From: an uncultured bacterium
GTDB taxonomy: Bacteria; Bacteroidota; Bacteroidia; Bacteroidales; Bacteroidaceae
DNA length: 18,789 nucleotides
Assembly: GCA_905214795.1 (NCBI GenBank)
Contig: CAJMNM010000041.1
Span: 1 to 18,789, forward strand
Direction: 5' to 3'
The number at the start of each line of letters is the position of its first letter. Within the stretch, counting starts at the first letter, position 1. The translations under genes were made by a program, and so were the position numbers. Shown piece after piece: positions 7,191-15,459 of this stretch. A model generated the notes under the pieces. That model saw nothing but the letters and a program-made list of their open reading frames with translations, was not told where the DNA came from and did no database searches.

Positions 7191-7272
7191 CTTACGAATA
7201 ATCGTCTTTTCTTTATGGAATGTTATGTATCCGTTTCCTTCCCGGATAAATTAGAGAACGGTTTGGCTGTTC

Positions 7273-8634
7273 TTATTTGTCAGCAGGGGTGATTTTTGTT
7301 TTTCTGAGGAAACGACTCATAAAAAGCAGGCCGGCTGTTGTCAGTGCCACCGGGAACGCAAACCAGATGCCTGCCGGCCCGCCATGACATATAAAGCCGA
7401 AGATGTAACTCAATGGAAGTGAAATGACGATATAACTGATAAAAGCATATTTCATCAGAGGCTTGACATCGGCTATGGCACGCAGCGAATTGGCAAAGTT
7501 GATTTGCAAACCGTCGCCGATCTGATAGAGTATGAACGGCAAGATGAGTGACATGACAATGGCGTTGACACGGGCATCATCGGTAAAAAAGGAGGTGATA
7601 TGCGGACTTAATGCCACGATTGTTCCACCAATGAGAATTCCTGAAGTGAGGATAAGAAAATAGCCGGCAAAAGCATTGCGTCGTACATTGACAATATCAC
7701 CCAGACCATGGAAATGGCTGATGCGTATGGCTACGGCTGCACCGATACCATAGTATACCATAAAACACATGGAACCTACGATACACATAATCTGATGAGC
7801 GGCGAGGGCCGGTGTGCCAATCCATCCCTGCATGACGGCTGAAAGAGAGAATGAGGCTGTTTCCATGCCCATCTGAAGACCAAGAGGCCATCCCAAATGG
7901 TGAATCTCGCGACTGTAGACCTTTGTGTCTTTCCTGGCAACAAAGCCTTGTCGGTATGGTCGGAATACGGGATGGTGGATAAACATGATACACATGGCTA
8001 CTACCAGACCAATTCGTGAAAGTAAGGTGGAAATGCCGGCTCCGGCAAGGCCGAGACAGGGGAAAGGACCGACACCATAAATGAGTAACCAGTTTCCGAT
8101 GATATTGAAGGCGTTGGCCGAGATGAGCATCCACATTGGAATGCGTGTATGACCTATGCTGTCGGTGAATTGTTTGAAAGCATTGAACAGTGTCTGAAAC
8201 GGAATGGAGATGATTACAATGATGTAGTAAGGACGGATCTCGGGCAACAGTTCTTCCGGTTGTCCGATGTGACCGAGAAAGAAATAACCAATTCCCATTA
8301 TGAGCAGCAGAATCGTACCCATCAATCCGTTTACTCTTAATCCGGCACGCAGAGCCTGTCCGGCAGCAGAAAAATCATTGCGTGCCTGAAGCGGGCCTAC
8401 TACGGGCGTGATGGAGTAAGAATAACCCAATGCGAAAATGAGAATCAGATTCATCACATTATTGACGAATCCGGCGGCAGCCAGAGAGTGGGCACTGAAA
8501 TGGCCTACCATGACAGTATCGGCCAGTCCCTGTACGATGGTACCCAGCTGACCTACAATAATGGGCAGACCAAGGGCCAGCAGGGTTGTGATATGTGTTT
8601 TATATAAACGGGGCTGTAAGTTGTTAAGGTTCAT
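7273..8634 (-). CDS. MATE family efflux transporter
   Basis: A 453-residue integral membrane protein with about 12 predicted spans, the standard size for a multidrug and toxin extrusion (NorM/DinF-like) cation antiporter. Family hallmarks are the N-terminal LALGLPIIVGQLGTIVQGLADTVMVG region, with the family's Gly-Pro and D-T-x-M-V-G pattern, and the matching second-half LGWPLGLQMGMETASF region. The substrate cannot be told from sequence. I chose the ATG at 8634; an in-frame ATG at 8676 adds 14 unlikely residues and lies inside a small hairpin (8661-8666 with 8675-8680). It follows the glycosyltransferase gene by 86 bp in the same direction. A weak -7-like TTATTTTG (8700-8693) could give it its own promoter. 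No clear terminator follows on its strand. Confidence 0.94.
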   Translation of the reverse strand: MNLNNLQPRLYKTHITTLLALGLPIIVGQLGTIVQGLADTVMVGHFSAHSLAAAGFVNNVMNLILIFALGYSYSITPVVGPLQARNDFSAAGQALRAGLRVNGLMGTILLLIMGIGYFFLGHIGQPEELLPEIRPYYIIVIISIPFQTLFNAFKQFTDSIGHTRIPMWMLISANAFNIIGNWLLIYGVGPFPCLGLAGAGISTLLSRIGLVVAMCIMFIHHPVFRPYRQGFVARKDTKVYSREIHHLGWPLGLQMGMETASFSLSAVMQGWIGTPALAAHQIMCIVGSMCFMVYYGIGAAVAIRISHFHGLGDIVNVRRNAFAGYFLILTSGILIGGTIVALSPHITSFFTDDARVNAIVMSLILPFILYQIGDGLQINFANSLRAIADVKPLMKYAFISYIVISLPLSYIFGFICHGGPAGIWFAFPVALTTAGLLFMSRFLRKTKITPADK

Positions 8635-8660
8635 TATGACGAAATGAAGGGTTGCGGGAA

Positions 8661-8680
8661 CGGCATTCGGAACCATGCCG
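8661..8680 (-). promoter_or_regulatory. Small leader hairpin before the MATE gene
   Basis: cggcat (8661-8666) pairs with atgccg (8675-8680) around an 8-nt loop. It ends 26 bp before the chosen ATG at 8634 and is not followed by a T-run, so it is more likely a leader or intergenic structure than a terminator. Modest stem; could be chance. Confidence 0.35.
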
Positions 8681-8720
8681 CTGTACCTGCAACAAAATAA
8701 TAATGGATATTTATGATTTT

Positions 8721-9890
8721 TTAGATGGCATGCCTTTGAAAGGAACGACGAGGACGTTGCATATAGCGCATGAGTGAACTGACATGTCTGAATGGTAATG
8801 TAATCAGATAAATACTCAGGTTAATACCATAGGGCTTTTCTTCCAATGTGCGGCATGAACTGTTGAACTGTATGGTCTGCCATATGTTTGTAAGCAGATA
8901 AATCAGTGTTGATATGCCTGCAACAATATGGTATTGTCTGTTGATACAGGCCATTACGAGCGTGGCCAGCCAGAACAGGAAGAAGACAACCGGTATCCAT
9001 TGTTTCAGATTGAAGATAAACCTGTAGGCACCTGTCTTGATAAAATGGCGTCGTGTTTCCATGTAGCGGACATTCTTTTCAGTCCAGTCTTTTGATGAAA
9101 GCACAGGGTCTTGTAGCATTTTTGCTTCAGGCTGCAAGACAACGGCTGTATTGTCTGAGGTGCTGTGGCGGTTGACTAACAGTTCTCCCGCACCACAAAT
9201 CAGGTTGACATCCTCGGCAAAACCCTTATGGCTCATAAAATAGCTTTTTCTATAGCCTAGATTTGTCAGTGAGCCACGGTAGGCTTTATGATGTGTGGCC
9301 CATGTCAGATACTGAATCTGGTGATAAAGTCGGAAGAAGAGGCGTGAACGTATGCCTGTTCTTTCCGGAGTATAGTTCGTATAACCCAGTACAATCTGTG
9401 TCCTTGCGGTGAAAGCGTTTGTCATTGTGCGCAGCCATTGTGTGCTTTGCGGATGACAGTCCGGTTCGGTCAGAATGGTCAGTTCGTAATTGGCAGACTT
9501 GAAACCTATCGTTACAGCCATTCTTTTGGGACTGATATGACGTGAACTGTTCGGAATAAAGGTATGCCGCAGATGGGGATAACGCAGTTCCATATTGTTG
9601 AGCATTTCTTCCGTATCGTCGGTAGAAGAAGTGTTGACAACAATTACTTCAAAACTGTTGTGGTCCTGTTCCAGTATGCTAGGCAGGTTGCGGCGGAGCG
9701 CGTCAGCCTGATTATGTGCCGGAATAATGACAGATACAGGTTTGTCTTCACCGGCTTTGGGGGCTGATTGTGATTTGGCAGCACGTGTGATGTTCTTATA
9801 TGAGCGTGCTACCAATAACTGTGCTGCCCACGCGATTAGAAAACCGACGAAGGCAGCATAGTTGGTCAGAAAATTCAGAAATGTATTCAT
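8721..9890 (-). CDS. Membrane-bound family 2 glycosyltransferase
   Basis: A 389-residue GT2 glycosyltransferase with membrane anchors at both ends: one hydrophobic segment at about 8-28 and two or three in the C-terminal third (about 295-350). The GT-A domain begins with VSVIIPAHNQ (52-61) and VIVVNTSSTDDT (82-93), the nucleotide-binding part. TEPDCHP (141-147) occupies the place of the DxD metal site, as in the variants that read D-A-D-C in other members. A later GFAEDVNL stretch holds the acidic pair expected near the acceptor base. The product probably carries a sugar to a lipid or glycan at the membrane; donor and acceptor are unknown. Its ATG overlaps the lysA stop by four bases, so the two are translationally coupled although no functional link is obvious. 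Confidence 0.92.
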   Translation of the reverse strand: MNTFLNFLTNYAAFVGFLIAWAAQLLVARSYKNITRAAKSQSAPKAGEDKPVSVIIPAHNQADALRRNLPSILEQDHNSFEVIVVNTSSTDDTEEMLNNMELRYPHLRHTFIPNSSRHISPKRMAVTIGFKSANYELTILTEPDCHPQSTQWLRTMTNAFTARTQIVLGYTNYTPERTGIRSRLFFRLYHQIQYLTWATHHKAYRGSLTNLGYRKSYFMSHKGFAEDVNLICGAGELLVNRHSTSDNTAVVLQPEAKMLQDPVLSSKDWTEKNVRYMETRRHFIKTGAYRFIFNLKQWIPVVFFLFWLATLVMACINRQYHIVAGISTLIYLLTNIWQTIQFNSSCRTLEEKPYGINLSIYLITLPFRHVSSLMRYMQRPRRSFQRHAI

Positions 9891-11050
9891 TTAATAAAAT
9901 CCTCTGTCACATATCCAACAGGCAATTCACGACAGTTATATCGTGAAGCCATGATTTCACCGTAGGCACCAGCTGAGCGTAAGGCTATAAGATCACCCCG
10001 GTGACATTTATTCAAATCGTATGCTTTAGCGAAAACGTCACTAGACTCACAGATGGGGCCAACAATGTCATAGGTTTCCTTGGGCTCGTCGCTACTCAGA
10101 TTTTCTATTTCATGTAAAGCCTGATAGAGAGCCGGACGGATAAGGTCGGTCATACCGGCATCGACAATGGCAAATTGTTTGTATGTGGCCTGTTTAACGT
10201 AAAGTGTACGTGTAATCAGACTACCGCATTGTCCTACTACGGCACGGCCCAGTTCAAAATGTAATTGTTGTCCGGGACGCAGATTTAAATGACGTCGGTA
10301 AGTGTTGAAATAATCCTTGAAATTAGGAACGGGTACTTCATTAGGATGCTGGTAGTCTATACCAAGACCACCACCCACATTAATATTCTTAATGCAAATG
10401 TGGTGACGTTCCAGCTGATCCTGTAATTCGTTTATACGGTTGCAGAGCGCGACGAAGTCGTTCATTTCAAGAATCTGCGAACCGATGTGGAAATGTAGTC
10501 CGATAAATTTGACGTTGGTCATCTCTGAAGCGATGGTGATGACCTTTTCCATATCCTCCATTGCGATACCGAACTTGTTTTCGGAGAGTCCGGTTGTAAT
10601 ATTGGCATGGGTGTGTGCTCCTACGTTAGGATTAATTCTGAACGAAACTTGTGCGATTTTACCTTTGGAACCGGCCAATTGGTTTATAATTTCAAGTTCG
10701 GGGATGCTTTCTACGTTGAAGCAGAAAATGTTGTTGTCTAGTCCTAAATTGATTTCCCAGTCACTTTTACCTACACCTGCGTATACAATATCGTCTGGCT
10801 TAAATCCGGCTTCGAGAGCCGCTTTAATCTCACCACCGCTCACACAATCGGCACCAAAGCCTGCCTCACTGATTATTCTCAGTACTTTAGGATTGGCGTT
10901 GGCTTTTACGGCATAATGCAGATGATAGTTATCGTTCTTTTTTATTTCGTCTTTTATGGTTGTGAGTGTCTGGCGAAGAAGTGTTGTGTCGTAATAATAG
11001 AATGGTGTTCTGACGCCTTCAAATTTATCGATAGGGAATAAACCTTTCAT
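9887..11050 (-). CDS. lysA: Diaminopimelate decarboxylase
   Basis: A PLP enzyme that converts meso-diaminopimelate to L-lysine, the last step of the pathway. The fold-type III barrel shows the PLP lysine K49 in HYAVKANAN, HIGSQ (188-192), the phosphate-binding NVGGGLG (224-230) and the C-terminal CESSDVFAKAY with C334 contributed to the partner active site. At 387 residues it is shorter than the approximately 415 of many proteobacterial forms, which from memory is normal for Bacteroidales. The usual EPGR motif reads ELGR here (266-269), keeping the Glu, Gly and Arg. It follows lysC after a 152-bp spacer and overlaps the glycosyltransferase by four bases. In lysine auxotrophic contexts this branch would also control the DAP pool used for peptidoglycan. 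Confidence 0.97.
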   Translation of the reverse strand: MKGLFPIDKFEGVRTPFYYYDTTLLRQTLTTIKDEIKKNDNYHLHYAVKANANPKVLRIISEAGFGADCVSGGEIKAALEAGFKPDDIVYAGVGKSDWEINLGLDNNIFCFNVESIPELEIINQLAGSKGKIAQVSFRINPNVGAHTHANITTGLSENKFGIAMEDMEKVITIASEMTNVKFIGLHFHIGSQILEMNDFVALCNRINELQDQLERHHICIKNINVGGGLGIDYQHPNEVPVPNFKDYFNTYRRHLNLRPGQQLHFELGRAVVGQCGSLITRTLYVKQATYKQFAIVDAGMTDLIRPALYQALHEIENLSSDEPKETYDIVGPICESSDVFAKAYDLNKCHRGDLIALRSAGAYGEIMASRYNCRELPVGYVTEDFIK

Positions 11051-11096
11051 TAGTGAGATGATTAAGAATGTGTATGTGGTTTTATATTTGTGTGAA

Positions 11097-11171
11097 GAAC
11101 CCTTCCTGAAACGTGTGGCATATTGTTCTGCAGTGAGGCAGGAGGCATACCGCAGGTTTCGGGTAGGGCTC
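11097..11171. repeat. Long imperfect inverted repeat in the lysC-lysA spacer
   Basis: gaacccttcctgaaac (11097-11112) pairs with gtttcgggtagggctc (11156-11171) along 16 positions with two mismatches and one G-T pair, enclosing a 43-nt loop. It fills half of the 152-bp gap between lysC and lysA. On the minus strand no T-run follows. On the plus strand tttttc does follow, which is the wrong direction for the genes here. It may be an mRNA processing or stability element, a partial attenuator, or a small non-coding repeat. The rest of the spacer holds nothing I recognise. Confidence 0.55.
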
Positions 11172-11202
11172 TTTTTCTATCTCAGACTGGGTTGAGCAAT
11201 TC

Positions 11203-12525
11203 TTATTTGTTGTTGAACAGTGTGTCGCTCAAAGCCTGGAGTGTACGTTTCTTGTCTTCTTCTTTTACAAGGAAAGAAATGTTGTGTTTGCTGCCACCGT
11301 ATGATATCATACGTACAGGAATATTTGTCAGGGCTTGTGTGGCCAGACTTTCGAAGCCTACGTTGTCCCATGAAAGGTCACCCACTACGCAAATGATACA
11401 CATGTTTTCATTAACAGTAACAGTTCCGTATTTCATCAAATCAGCTACAATATCTTTCAGATAGGTCGTGTTATCGATGGTTACAGATACACCTACTTCT
11501 GATGTTGTTACCATATCGATACTGGTCTTGTAGCTTTCGAAGATTTCAAATACCTTGCGCAGGAAACCGTGAGCCAACAGCATGCGGCTTGACTGTATCT
11601 GTATGGATACGATATTGTCTTTTGCAGCAACGGCTTTGATCTTACCATGCTGTATCTCATTGTTAATGATTGTTCCGGGAGCAGACGGATCCATGGTGTT
11701 GAGCAGGCGTACGGGAACACCGGCAAATTTAGCAGGCTGGATACATGTAGGGTGCAGAATCTTGGCTCCGAAGTAGGCCAATTCGGCAGCTTCTTCGAAA
11801 TAGAGCTGGCGTACAGGGTCGGTATGTTCTACAATACGTGGGTCGTTATTGTGCATGCCGTCAATGTCTGTCCAGATCTGGATTTCCTCGCAATTGATGG
11901 ATGCACCGATCAGGCAAGCTGTATAGTCGGAACCGCCACGCAGCAGATTATCTATTTCGCCATAAGCGTTGCGGCAAATGAATCCTTGTGTGATATAAAT
12001 CTCATAACCGGGATTTGCATTAAGTTGCTCTGAAAGTTTTTCTTTAATGTAGTTGACATCAGGCTCAGCGTTCTTGTCAGTACGCATGAAGTCAAGTGCA
12101 GAGAGCAATATGGTTTTTACACCACATTCTTTCAGGTAGTTGGTTACCATGTTAGTGCTGATAATCTCGCCTTGTGCCAGGATAATTTTTTCCTCGAATG
12201 AGGTGAACAGCATTTTGGTAAAGCTACGCAGATAATTGAATTCCTCACTCAGGAAAGCAAGCGTTTTCTGGCGATACTCGTCTGTGGCATAAAGTTCGTT
12301 GACGTGGTCCTGATATTTTCTTTCAAGCTGGTTGATGATGTTGTTTGCTCCTTCCGGATTCTTTTTGTAAAGATAGTCGGAAATCTCGACCAACGTATTG
12401 GTCGTGCCGGACATGGCTGAAAGGACTACAATTTTAGATTGTCCGTCACTCGTGATGAGCTTGGTTACATCTTTCATTCTTTGTGCGGAACCAACAGATG
12501 TTCCACCGAATTTCATTACTTTCAT
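11203..12525 (-). CDS. lysC: Aspartate kinase (monofunctional, lysine-sensitive type)
   Basis: A 440-residue cytosolic kinase that phosphorylates L-aspartate, the entry step to lysine, DAP, threonine and methionine. The N-terminus KFGGTSVGS (5-13) is the amino-acid kinase signature, and RGGSDYTA (196-203) is the aspartate/ATP site. Two ACT domains fill residues about 305-440, recognisable from TSEVGVSVTID and the closing VRMISYGGSKHNISFLV stretch. The lack of a homoserine dehydrogenase domain and the overall size point to the LysC type, so feedback by lysine is expected but not visible. ftsE lies 15 bases upstream on the same strand and lysA downstream, so the gene is part of a long co-directional run. 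Confidence 0.96.
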   Translation of the reverse strand: MKVMKFGGTSVGSAQRMKDVTKLITSDGQSKIVVLSAMSGTTNTLVEISDYLYKKNPEGANNIINQLERKYQDHVNELYATDEYRQKTLAFLSEEFNYLRSFTKMLFTSFEEKIILAQGEIISTNMVTNYLKECGVKTILLSALDFMRTDKNAEPDVNYIKEKLSEQLNANPGYEIYITQGFICRNAYGEIDNLLRGGSDYTACLIGASINCEEIQIWTDIDGMHNNDPRIVEHTDPVRQLYFEEAAELAYFGAKILHPTCIQPAKFAGVPVRLLNTMDPSAPGTIINNEIQHGKIKAVAAKDNIVSIQIQSSRMLLAHGFLRKVFEIFESYKTSIDMVTTSEVGVSVTIDNTTYLKDIVADLMKYGTVTVNENMCIICVVGDLSWDNVGFESLATQALTNIPVRMISYGGSKHNISFLVKEEDKKRTLQALSDTLFNNK

Positions 12526-12540
12526 ATCGTATAGTTTTAT

Positions 12541-13275
12541 TTAATTGTTTTCGTTGGTTGTTTCTAAACTTTCTGTCTGAATATCAGATGCTTTTAGTCG
12601 GGCATGATACTGTTCGGTACATTCTTCCACATGTCCGTCTGTGCAGCGGTAAACGATACCTGGAAATGCATTAATCAGTGATTCATTGTGCGTACTCATA
12701 ATGACAGTGGTACCACTTTCGCTGATGTGATGAAGCAGCTCAGCAGCGCGCTGGCTGTTTTCGCTGTCCAGATTACCTGTAGCCTCGTCAGCCAAAATAA
12801 TTTTGGGGCGGTTTAGAATTGCACGTGCAATGCATATGCGTTGTTGTTCACCTCCCGAGAGCTCATAGGGCATTTTGTCAGCTTTGTCCTCCAGGCCGAC
12901 CTGGTGGAGTACTTCCTCTATACGTTTACGGCGTTCCTGTTTGTTTTTTGTACCGGTAGCTTTCAGTACAAAATCGAGGTTGTGCCAGATGTTCCGGTCC
13001 ATAAGCAACTGGAAGTCTTGAAATACAATGCCCAGTTGCTTTCTTAAGGCGGAAAGTTTTTTGGATTTCAACTTTTTGAGATTGAAATCCAGAACCGTTG
13101 CTTCTCCGCTGTGCACATCCAGTTCGCCGTAGAATGTTTTGAGAAGAGAGGATTTTCCCGTGCCTACTTTACCTATGAGATAGATAAATTCGCCGGCATC
13201 AGCTTCAAAACAGACATCTTGCAGTACGGTATGATCGTCGTATGCGATGTCTACGTGTTCATATTTGATGTACAT
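12541..13275 (-). CDS. ftsE: Cell division ABC ATPase FtsE
   Basis: A 244-residue single ABC nucleotide-binding domain. Walker A is GKVGTGKSS (35-43), the Q-loop FQDFQLL (85-91), the signature LSGGEQQR (139-146), Walker B IILADEATGNLD (159-170) and the switch His196 in STHN. The DEATGNLD wording and the short length match FtsE, which with the membrane partner FtsX activates septal peptidoglycan hydrolases at the divisome. ftsX is not in the window, unlike in E. coli, where the genes are adjacent. Residues about 222-244 form a polar, Glu/Thr-rich tail beyond the conserved domain. The gene sits between hisIE (35-bp gap) and lysC (15-bp gap) and is probably co-transcribed with them. A different lipoprotein-export type ATPase (LolD-like) is the main alternative. 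Confidence 0.88.
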   Translation of the reverse strand: MYIKYEHVDIAYDDHTVLQDVCFEADAGEFIYLIGKVGTGKSSLLKTFYGELDVHSGEATVLDFNLKKLKSKKLSALRKQLGIVFQDFQLLMDRNIWHNLDFVLKATGTKNKQERRKRIEEVLHQVGLEDKADKMPYELSGGEQQRICIARAILNRPKIILADEATGNLDSENSQRAAELLHHISESGTTVIMSTHNESLINAFPGIVYRCTDGHVEECTEQYHARLKASDIQTESLETTNENN

Positions 13276-13310
13276 ATCTTATGCGATTGTTTTGATATTT
13301 ACGGAGTAGA

Positions 13311-13925
13311 TTAATGCTTTTTCCATCCGGGATTATGGCGCTCCTGTAATTCTGCCGCCATCTGTTCGATGCGCAGTCCTTTTGATGTGAGCAACACAAT
13401 GAGGTGATAAATCATGTCGGAAGCTTCGTATATGAGACGTTCATCAGTTCCGTTTACGGCTTCGATAACTGCTTCCAGTGCTTCTTCGCCAACTTTTTGT
13501 GCCATACGGTTTAGTCCATCGTTGAACAAGCTGGTGGTGTATGAACCTTTAGGCATCTCGCGATGACGCTGTTCGATGAAATCCTGCAACTCGCTGAGGA
13601 ACATCAGTGGGTTTGCCTCGTTCTTTTCTCCCCAACATGTGTCTGTTCCGGTATGACATACCGGACCTTCGGGGCGAACACGTATAAGGAGGGTATCATT
13701 GTCGCAGTCGTTTTTTATGGAAACAACATGCAGAAAGTTTCCGCTTTGTTCGCCTTTTGTCCACAAGCGATTTTTTGTACGGCTGAAAAAGGTTACTTTA
13801 CCTGTTTCTACTGTTTTATCGTAAGCGTCCTTATTCATGAATCCCAACATGAGGACATTCTTTGTCGTAACATCTTGAATGATAGCAGGTACGAGACCTC
13901 CCATTTTATTAAAATCTATTTCCAT
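13311..13925 (-). CDS. hisIE: Bifunctional phosphoribosyl-AMP cyclohydrolase / phosphoribosyl-ATP pyrophosphatase
   Basis: A 204-residue fusion performing steps 2 and 3 of histidine synthesis. The N-terminal HisI part (about 1-115) has the metal site DCDND (73-77) and the cysteine and histidine ligands in CHTGTDTC (90-97). The C-terminal HisE part (about 110-204) has the MazG-like acidic pattern EEALEAVIEA (147-156) and YEASDMIYH (166-174). Its length equals that of E. coli HisI(E). It lies 39 bp after hisF and 35 bp before ftsE, in the same direction, so it closes the histidine block. Confidence 0.97.
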   Translation of the reverse strand: MEIDFNKMGGLVPAIIQDVTTKNVLMLGFMNKDAYDKTVETGKVTFFSRTKNRLWTKGEQSGNFLHVVSIKNDCDNDTLLIRVRPEGPVCHTGTDTCWGEKNEANPLMFLSELQDFIEQRHREMPKGSYTTSLFNDGLNRMAQKVGEEALEAVIEAVNGTDERLIYEASDMIYHLIVLLTSKGLRIEQMAAELQERHNPGWKKH

Positions 13926-13964
13926 ATAGCAATATACGTTGATATGATTCTTAGTTAGAATTTA

Positions 13965-14723
13965 TTATAGTCTCACATTGATGCCCTCATCGTGGAGGTA
14001 TTGTTTAAGGTCTTTTATGGAGATTTCCCCGAAGTGGAATACGCTTGCCGCCAATGCTGCATCACACTTTCCATTAATAAAGGCGTCGCGGAAATGTTCC
14101 ATCTTGCCGGCTCCGCCCGAAGCGATGATTGGAATAGTCAGTTCGTCAGCCAATCGGGCCAATGCCTGACAGGCAAATCCGTTTTTTACACCGTCGTGGT
14201 CCATTGAAGTGAACAGAATTTCACCCGCGCCTCTGTGACAGGCTTCAGCAGCCCAATCGAAAAGGTCGCGTCCGGTAGAGATGCGTCCGCCGTTAAGGTA
14301 ACAAATCCATCCTTGTGGAGTTTCTTTTGCATCGATAGCTACAACACATACCTGCGAACCAAAATGACGGGCTATCTCGTCAATCAGTTCCGGACGTCGG
14401 ATGGCCGCTGAATTGATGCTTACTTTATCTGCGCCGGCATTAAGCAGCCGGTCAACATCTTTCAGTTCATTGATACCACCTCCTACAGTAAACGGGATAG
14501 ATATTTCGGACGCTACGCGTTCTACCATTTCTGTAAAGGTTTTGCGTCCTTCATGACTGGCGGTGATGTCTAGGTATACCAATTCGTCTGCTCCCAATGC
14601 GCTGTAAGCCTTGCCCAGCTCAACGGGGTCGCCTGCCAATCGCAGATTGACAAAGTTGGTTCCCTTTACCGTCTGTCCGTTTTTAACGTCAAGACATGGA
14701 ATGATACGTTTTGCTAATGACAT
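13965..14723 (-). CDS. hisF: Imidazole glycerol phosphate synthase, cyclase subunit
   Basis: A 252-residue (beta/alpha)8 barrel that uses ammonia from HisH to form imidazole glycerol phosphate and AICAR. The catalytic aspartates are D12 in PCLDVKNG and D131 in VVAIDAKE. Phosphate-binding glycines are seen in TVGGGI (79-84) and ASGGAG. The length is standard. It begins four bases after the hisA stop. The partner hisH is two genes upstream, so the heterodimer is encoded within one transcript. Confidence 0.98.
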   Translation of the reverse strand: MSLAKRIIPCLDVKNGQTVKGTNFVNLRLAGDPVELGKAYSALGADELVYLDITASHEGRKTFTEMVERVASEISIPFTVGGGINELKDVDRLLNAGADKVSINSAAIRRPELIDEIARHFGSQVCVVAIDAKETPQGWICYLNGGRISTGRDLFDWAAEACHRGAGEILFTSMDHDGVKNGFACQALARLADELTIPIIASGGAGKMEHFRDAFINGKCDAALAASVFHFGEISIKDLKQYLHDEGINVRL

Positions 14724-14727
14724 ATTC

Positions 14728-15459
14728 TTATTTCGTTAGTTCTGCCCACCGGGCCAGTTCATTCAGTGATATTTTACCTTCATAAATGGCTTTACCAAAA
14801 ACCACAGCCGGTATACCTTCGTCATTAAGATCGACAATATCCTTCAGACAACTGACACCACCACTGGCTATCAGCCGGCATTCCGGAAATGTTTGCATAA
14901 TGGTTTTATAAAGGTCGATGGCCGGTCCTTGAAGCATGCCGTCTTTGCTGATTTCCGTACACAGTACATTGGTTACTCCATTGTTAATATATTGAGTAAG
15001 GAACGGAATTAAGTCGTGTGAGCTGTTTTCTTTCCATCCGTTAATGGATATCTGTCCGTCTTTAACGTCTGCTCCCAATATGATATGTTCGGCTCCATAT
15101 TGCTGAAGCCAATGATAGAATGTATCGGGTGATGTGACTGCCACACTGCCTATTGTGGCCATAGTAGCTCCGCAGTCAAACGTGATACGCAGATCCTCAT
15201 CTGTTTTAATACCTCCACCGAAGTCAATAGTCAGTGCCGTGTGTGTGGCTATTTTTTCCAGTATACGGTAATTTACCACATGTTTTGACCGTGCTCCGTC
15301 AAGATCGACTACGTGTATCCGTTTGAAACCATATGATTCAAATTCACGAGCCACACTGACGGGGTCCTCGTTATACACCTTTTCTGTAGCATAGTCTCCT
15401 TTTGTAAGTCTTACACATTTGCCTTCTATCAGGTCTATGGCGGGCACCAGTTCAATCAT
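14728..15459 (-). CDS. hisA: ProFAR isomerase (phosphoribosylformimino-AICAR-P isomerase)
   Basis: A 243-residue (beta/alpha)8 barrel related to HisF, catalysing the Amadori isomerisation before the HisHF step. D9 in PAIDLIEG and D131 in LGADVKDG are the catalytic pair. DFGGGIKT (79-86) and ASGGVS carry the two phosphate sites. It overlaps hisH by four bases at its start, showing translational coupling. Confidence 0.97.
   Translation of the reverse strand: MIELVPAIDLIEGKCVRLTKGDYATEKVYNEDPVSVAREFESYGFKRIHVVDLDGARSKHVVNYRILEKIATHTALTIDFGGGIKTDEDLRITFDCGATMATIGSVAVTSPDTFYHWLQQYGAEHIILGADVKDGQISINGWKENSSHDLIPFLTQYINNGVTNVLCTEISKDGMLQGPAIDLYKTIMQTFPECRLIASGGVSCLKDIVDLNDEGIPAVVFGKAIYEGKISLNELARWAELTK

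Noticed and set aside
7191..7272. Terminator for the MATE gene on the minus strand (tatccg/cggata stem)
   Set aside because: The stem is only 6 bp and no T-run follows on the minus strand; too weak to annotate.
11097..11180. Plus-strand terminator reading: long stem followed by tttttc
   Set aside because: No plus-strand gene precedes it; the neighbouring genes all run on the minus strand, so the T-run is in the wrong direction. Kept only as an inverted repeat.
11051..11202. Classical lysine riboswitch between lysC and lysA
   Set aside because: The spacer is a single long stem of about 75 nt, without the multi-helix junction of roughly 170 nt expected of an L-box, and it lies after rather than before lysC.
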